NCBI GenBank assembly: GCA_021837545.1 | Contig: JAKBFR010000106.1 | Coordinates: 1-7,993 of the forward strand | Length of the DNA stretch: 7,993 bases | Direction of reading: 5' to 3' | Source of the DNA: Bacillota bacterium | GTDB lineage: Bacteria; Bacillota_A; Clostridia; Clostridiales; Clostridiaceae | Shown: one piece after another, positions 6,629 to 7,993 of the stretch | Position numbering within the stretch: the first letter of the stretch is position 1 | Layout: every line of letters starts with the position of its first letter | The notes under the pieces: generated by a model | What the model saw: the letters and a program-made list of their open reading frames with translations, nothing else | Told to the model about the DNA's origin: nothing | Databases searched by the model: none | Made by a program: the position numbers and the translations under genes

Positions 6629-6657
6629 AGTATATTATATAATAAACTTATTGTAAA
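6629..6657 (-). promoter_or_regulatory. Proximal SigA-type promoter of DUF177-rpmF (near-leaderless)
   Basis: On the minus strand TTTACA (6657-6652), a 17-nt spacer and TATACT (6634-6629) each match 5 of 6 consensus bases. With usual spacing, transcription would begin about 6622, leaving a leader of only a few bases before the DUF177 ATG. Confidence 0.65.
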
Positions 6658-6718
6658 CTATATAACAATCTCCCCTTTTCACTCCTTAGCACATATATTT
6701 ATAAAACAAACACAACTA

Positions 6719-6747
6719 ATTATATAAATTGAGTACCGAAAAGTCAA
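6719..6747 (-). promoter_or_regulatory. Distal SigA-type promoter of DUF177-rpmF
   Basis: On the minus strand TTGACT (6747-6742), exactly 17 nt and a perfect TATAAT (6724-6719) make this the best promoter in the window. The start would be near 6712, giving a leader of about 94 nt. The leader contains two SD-like runs (AAGGAG at 6687-6682, AGGGGAG at 6676-6670) with no usable start codon behind them. Confidence 0.8.
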
Positions 6748-6784
6748 GGTATTTATTATAAATTACTTTTCATACATATAAAAT

Positions 6785-6917
6785 AAAATAACAAGTCAAA
6801 TATTTGATGTATATTTTACATCATGCATGTGGGTATGTCTGGTTTATAACAAGCTATTAGCCAAACATACCCACGTAGTATTACATAAACTAGACTAGCA
6901 TACTGACTTGTTATTTT
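6785..6917 (-). repeat. Nested inverted-repeat structure at the end of ackA (likely complex terminator or 3' RNA element)
   Basis: The outer arms 6785-6798 and 6904-6917 are perfect 14-bp inverted copies; the right arm covers the ackA stop codon. Inside, on minus-strand RNA, are a 5-bp hairpin (6904-6900 with 6881-6877), a 14-bp hairpin with one G-U and an 18-nt loop (6874-6861 with 6842-6829), and a perfect 6-bp hairpin (6822-6817 with 6811-6806). The whole can fold as a four-way junction. It is followed by ATTTTATATG, so it may end ackA transcription. The loop of the 14-bp hairpin repeats 8 bases of the outer arm. Confidence 0.65.
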
Positions 6918-7993
6918 TTAACTAATTCTAAGGTTTCTCTCGCAATCATTACTTCTTCATTAGTTGGGATTACAAATACTTTTACTTTTGAAGTTGGTTT
7001 TGAAATTTCCATACCGTCTCCAATATTTTGATTATCATTTTTCTCTACATCTACTTCTATTCCGAAGAATTCCATATCATTTAAACATCTTATTCTTATT
7101 TCTGGAGCATGTTCTCCAAGTCCTGCAGTAAATACGATTCCATCTACTCCACCCATCGCTGCTGCATAAGCACCAATTTGCTTTTTGATTTGGTATCCAT
7201 AAATGTCCATAACAAGTACTGCTTTAGGATCATTTTTCTCTTCAACAGCACTTCTTATATCTCTAAAGTCTGTCCCAAGATTAGCTATTCCTAAACATCC
7301 TGATTCTTTATTTAATATCTTATCTACTTCTGCTGCAGAATATCCTTTTTCTGTCATCAAATAAGTAACTATTGATGGATCTATGCTTCCACATCTTGAT
7401 CCCATCATTATACCATCTAGTGGAGTGAATCCCATTGTTGTATCAACTGACTTACCGCCTTCAACAGCAGTAACACTTACTCCATTACCTATATGACAAG
7501 TAATAATCTTTAAATCCTTAACATCCTTATTCATACATTCAGCAACTTTACCAGCTACATACTTATGTGATGTTCCATGGAACCCATATCTTCTTATATG
7601 ATCTTCTTCATAGAATTTATATGGTACTGGATACATAAATGCTTTTTGAGGCATTGTTTGATGAAATGCTGTATCAAATACTGCAACCATTGGTGTATTT
7701 GGCATAATCTCTTGACACGCCTTTATTCCAGTTATATTTGCTGGATTGTGAAGTGGTGCAAGCTTTGAAAGATCTTGAAGATTTTCAAGAACTTCTTCAT
7801 TTATCACTACTGAAGCTGCATATTTTTCTCCACCATGAACAACTCTATGTCCAACTGCAGATATTTCATCCATTGATTTGATTACACCATGTGTTTCATC
7901 AACTAAGCTTTTCAATACAAGTTCTATTGCAACTTGATGATCTTTCATAGGTGTTTCAACAATATATTTATCTTTTCCCTCAACTTTTTGTGT
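6911..7993 (-). CDS. ackA: Acetate kinase, C-terminal 360 residues (5' end beyond window)
   Basis: AckA converts acetyl phosphate and ADP to acetate and ATP, the last step of the Pta-AckA pathway and a main ATP source in fermenting clostridia. The frame is open to the last base of the window. An internal ATG at 7948 is not the start, since family-like sequence (KYIVETPMKDHQVAI) continues across it. Active-site motifs appear in order: GHRVVHGGEKY (substrate Arg), VFDTAFHQTMP, YGFHGTSHKYV (catalytic-site His), CHIGNGVSV, MGSRCGSIDPSI (second Arg), FTAGLGEHAPEIR (nucleotide site) and IPTNEE (metal-binding Glu). About 40 N-terminal residues, including the first phosphate-binding loop, are missing. 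pta usually lies immediately upstream (not visible). The gene ends LELVKK, with its stop inside the inverted-repeat structure. Confidence 0.97.
   Translation of the reverse strand, partial: TQKVEGKDKYIVETPMKDHQVAIELVLKSLVDETHGVIKSMDEISAVGHRVVHGGEKYAASVVINEEVLENLQDLSKLAPLHNPANITGIKACQEIMPNTPMVAVFDTAFHQTMPQKAFMYPVPYKFYEEDHIRRYGFHGTSHKYVAGKVAECMNKDVKDLKIITCHIGNGVSVTAVEGGKSVDTTMGFTPLDGIMMGSRCGSIDPSIVTYLMTEKGYSAAEVDKILNKESGCLGIANLGTDFRDIRSAVEEKNDPKAVLVMDIYGYQIKKQIGAYAAAMGGVDGIVFTAGLGEHAPEIRIRCLNDMEFFGIEVDVEKNDNQNIGDGMEISKPTSKVKVFVIPTNEEVMIARETLELVKK

Noticed and set aside
6655..6690. Short leader peptide behind the orphan SDs
   Set aside because: The only starts are a GTG 1 nt from the first SD or a TTG giving six codons; neither is convincing.
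6785..6917. Miniature inverted-repeat transposable element at the end of ackA
   Set aside because: The ends look like terminal repeats, but flanking bases show no target-site duplication and the right arm includes the normal end of ackA; a native RNA structure is more likely.
7109..7768. Plus-strand frames opposite ackA (7109-7294, 7577-7768)
   Set aside because: Both are shadows of ackA; their translations are Cys/Trp/Ser-rich and unlike real proteins.

Overview
The window is a stretch of low-GC chromosome that reads as Clostridium sensu stricto or a close relative. Codon use is strongly A/T-biased, Shine-Dalgarno (SD) sequences are strong, and the gene order ackA - DUF177/YceD - rpmF - plsX - acpP - rnc - radical SAM - (small membrane peptide) - smc is the familiar clostridial housekeeping block. 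All genes lie on the minus strand, so transcription runs from high to low coordinates. I see no insertion sequence, prophage, CRISPR array, tRNA or rRNA. Species cannot be fixed from sequence alone.

Layout in the direction of transcription. (1) The C-terminal ~360 residues of acetate kinase (AckA) run off the right edge. The gene ends inside a large inverted-repeat structure (6785-6917) with a 14-bp perfect outer stem and three inner hairpins. (2) Two strong SigA-type promoters (6719-6747 and 6629-6657) drive DUF177 and rpmF (ribosomal protein bL32). The inner promoter would make a nearly leaderless DUF177 mRNA, and no SD precedes that gene. A terminator hairpin overlapping the rpmF stop codon follows. 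(3) plsX has a 129-nt leader. (4) acpP has its own near-consensus promoter and a strong terminator. (5) A 390-nt intergenic region between acpP and rnc holds a ~200-nt segment of 43% GC (flanking AT-rich leader about 18%) with several self-complementary helices, preceded by a TATAAT. It looks like an uncharacterised structured RNA on the minus strand. (6) An 18-bp near-perfect stem sits directly before the rnc SD, a plausible RNase III autoregulatory substrate. (7) rnc and an Elp3-like radical SAM gene overlap by 8 nt and end at a terminator. (8) A 32-residue membrane peptide (DUF4044-like) precedes smc, whose first 722 codons are intact and run off the left edge.

Together the genes link central carbon metabolism (acetate and ATP), ribosome assembly (DUF177, bL32), phospholipid and fatty acid synthesis (PlsX, ACP), RNA processing (RNase III) and chromosome organisation (SMC). 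The protein-coding content is ordinary. The points of interest are the non-coding ones: the orphan RNA before rnc, the rnc leader stem, the ackA 3' structure and the leaderless DUF177 start.
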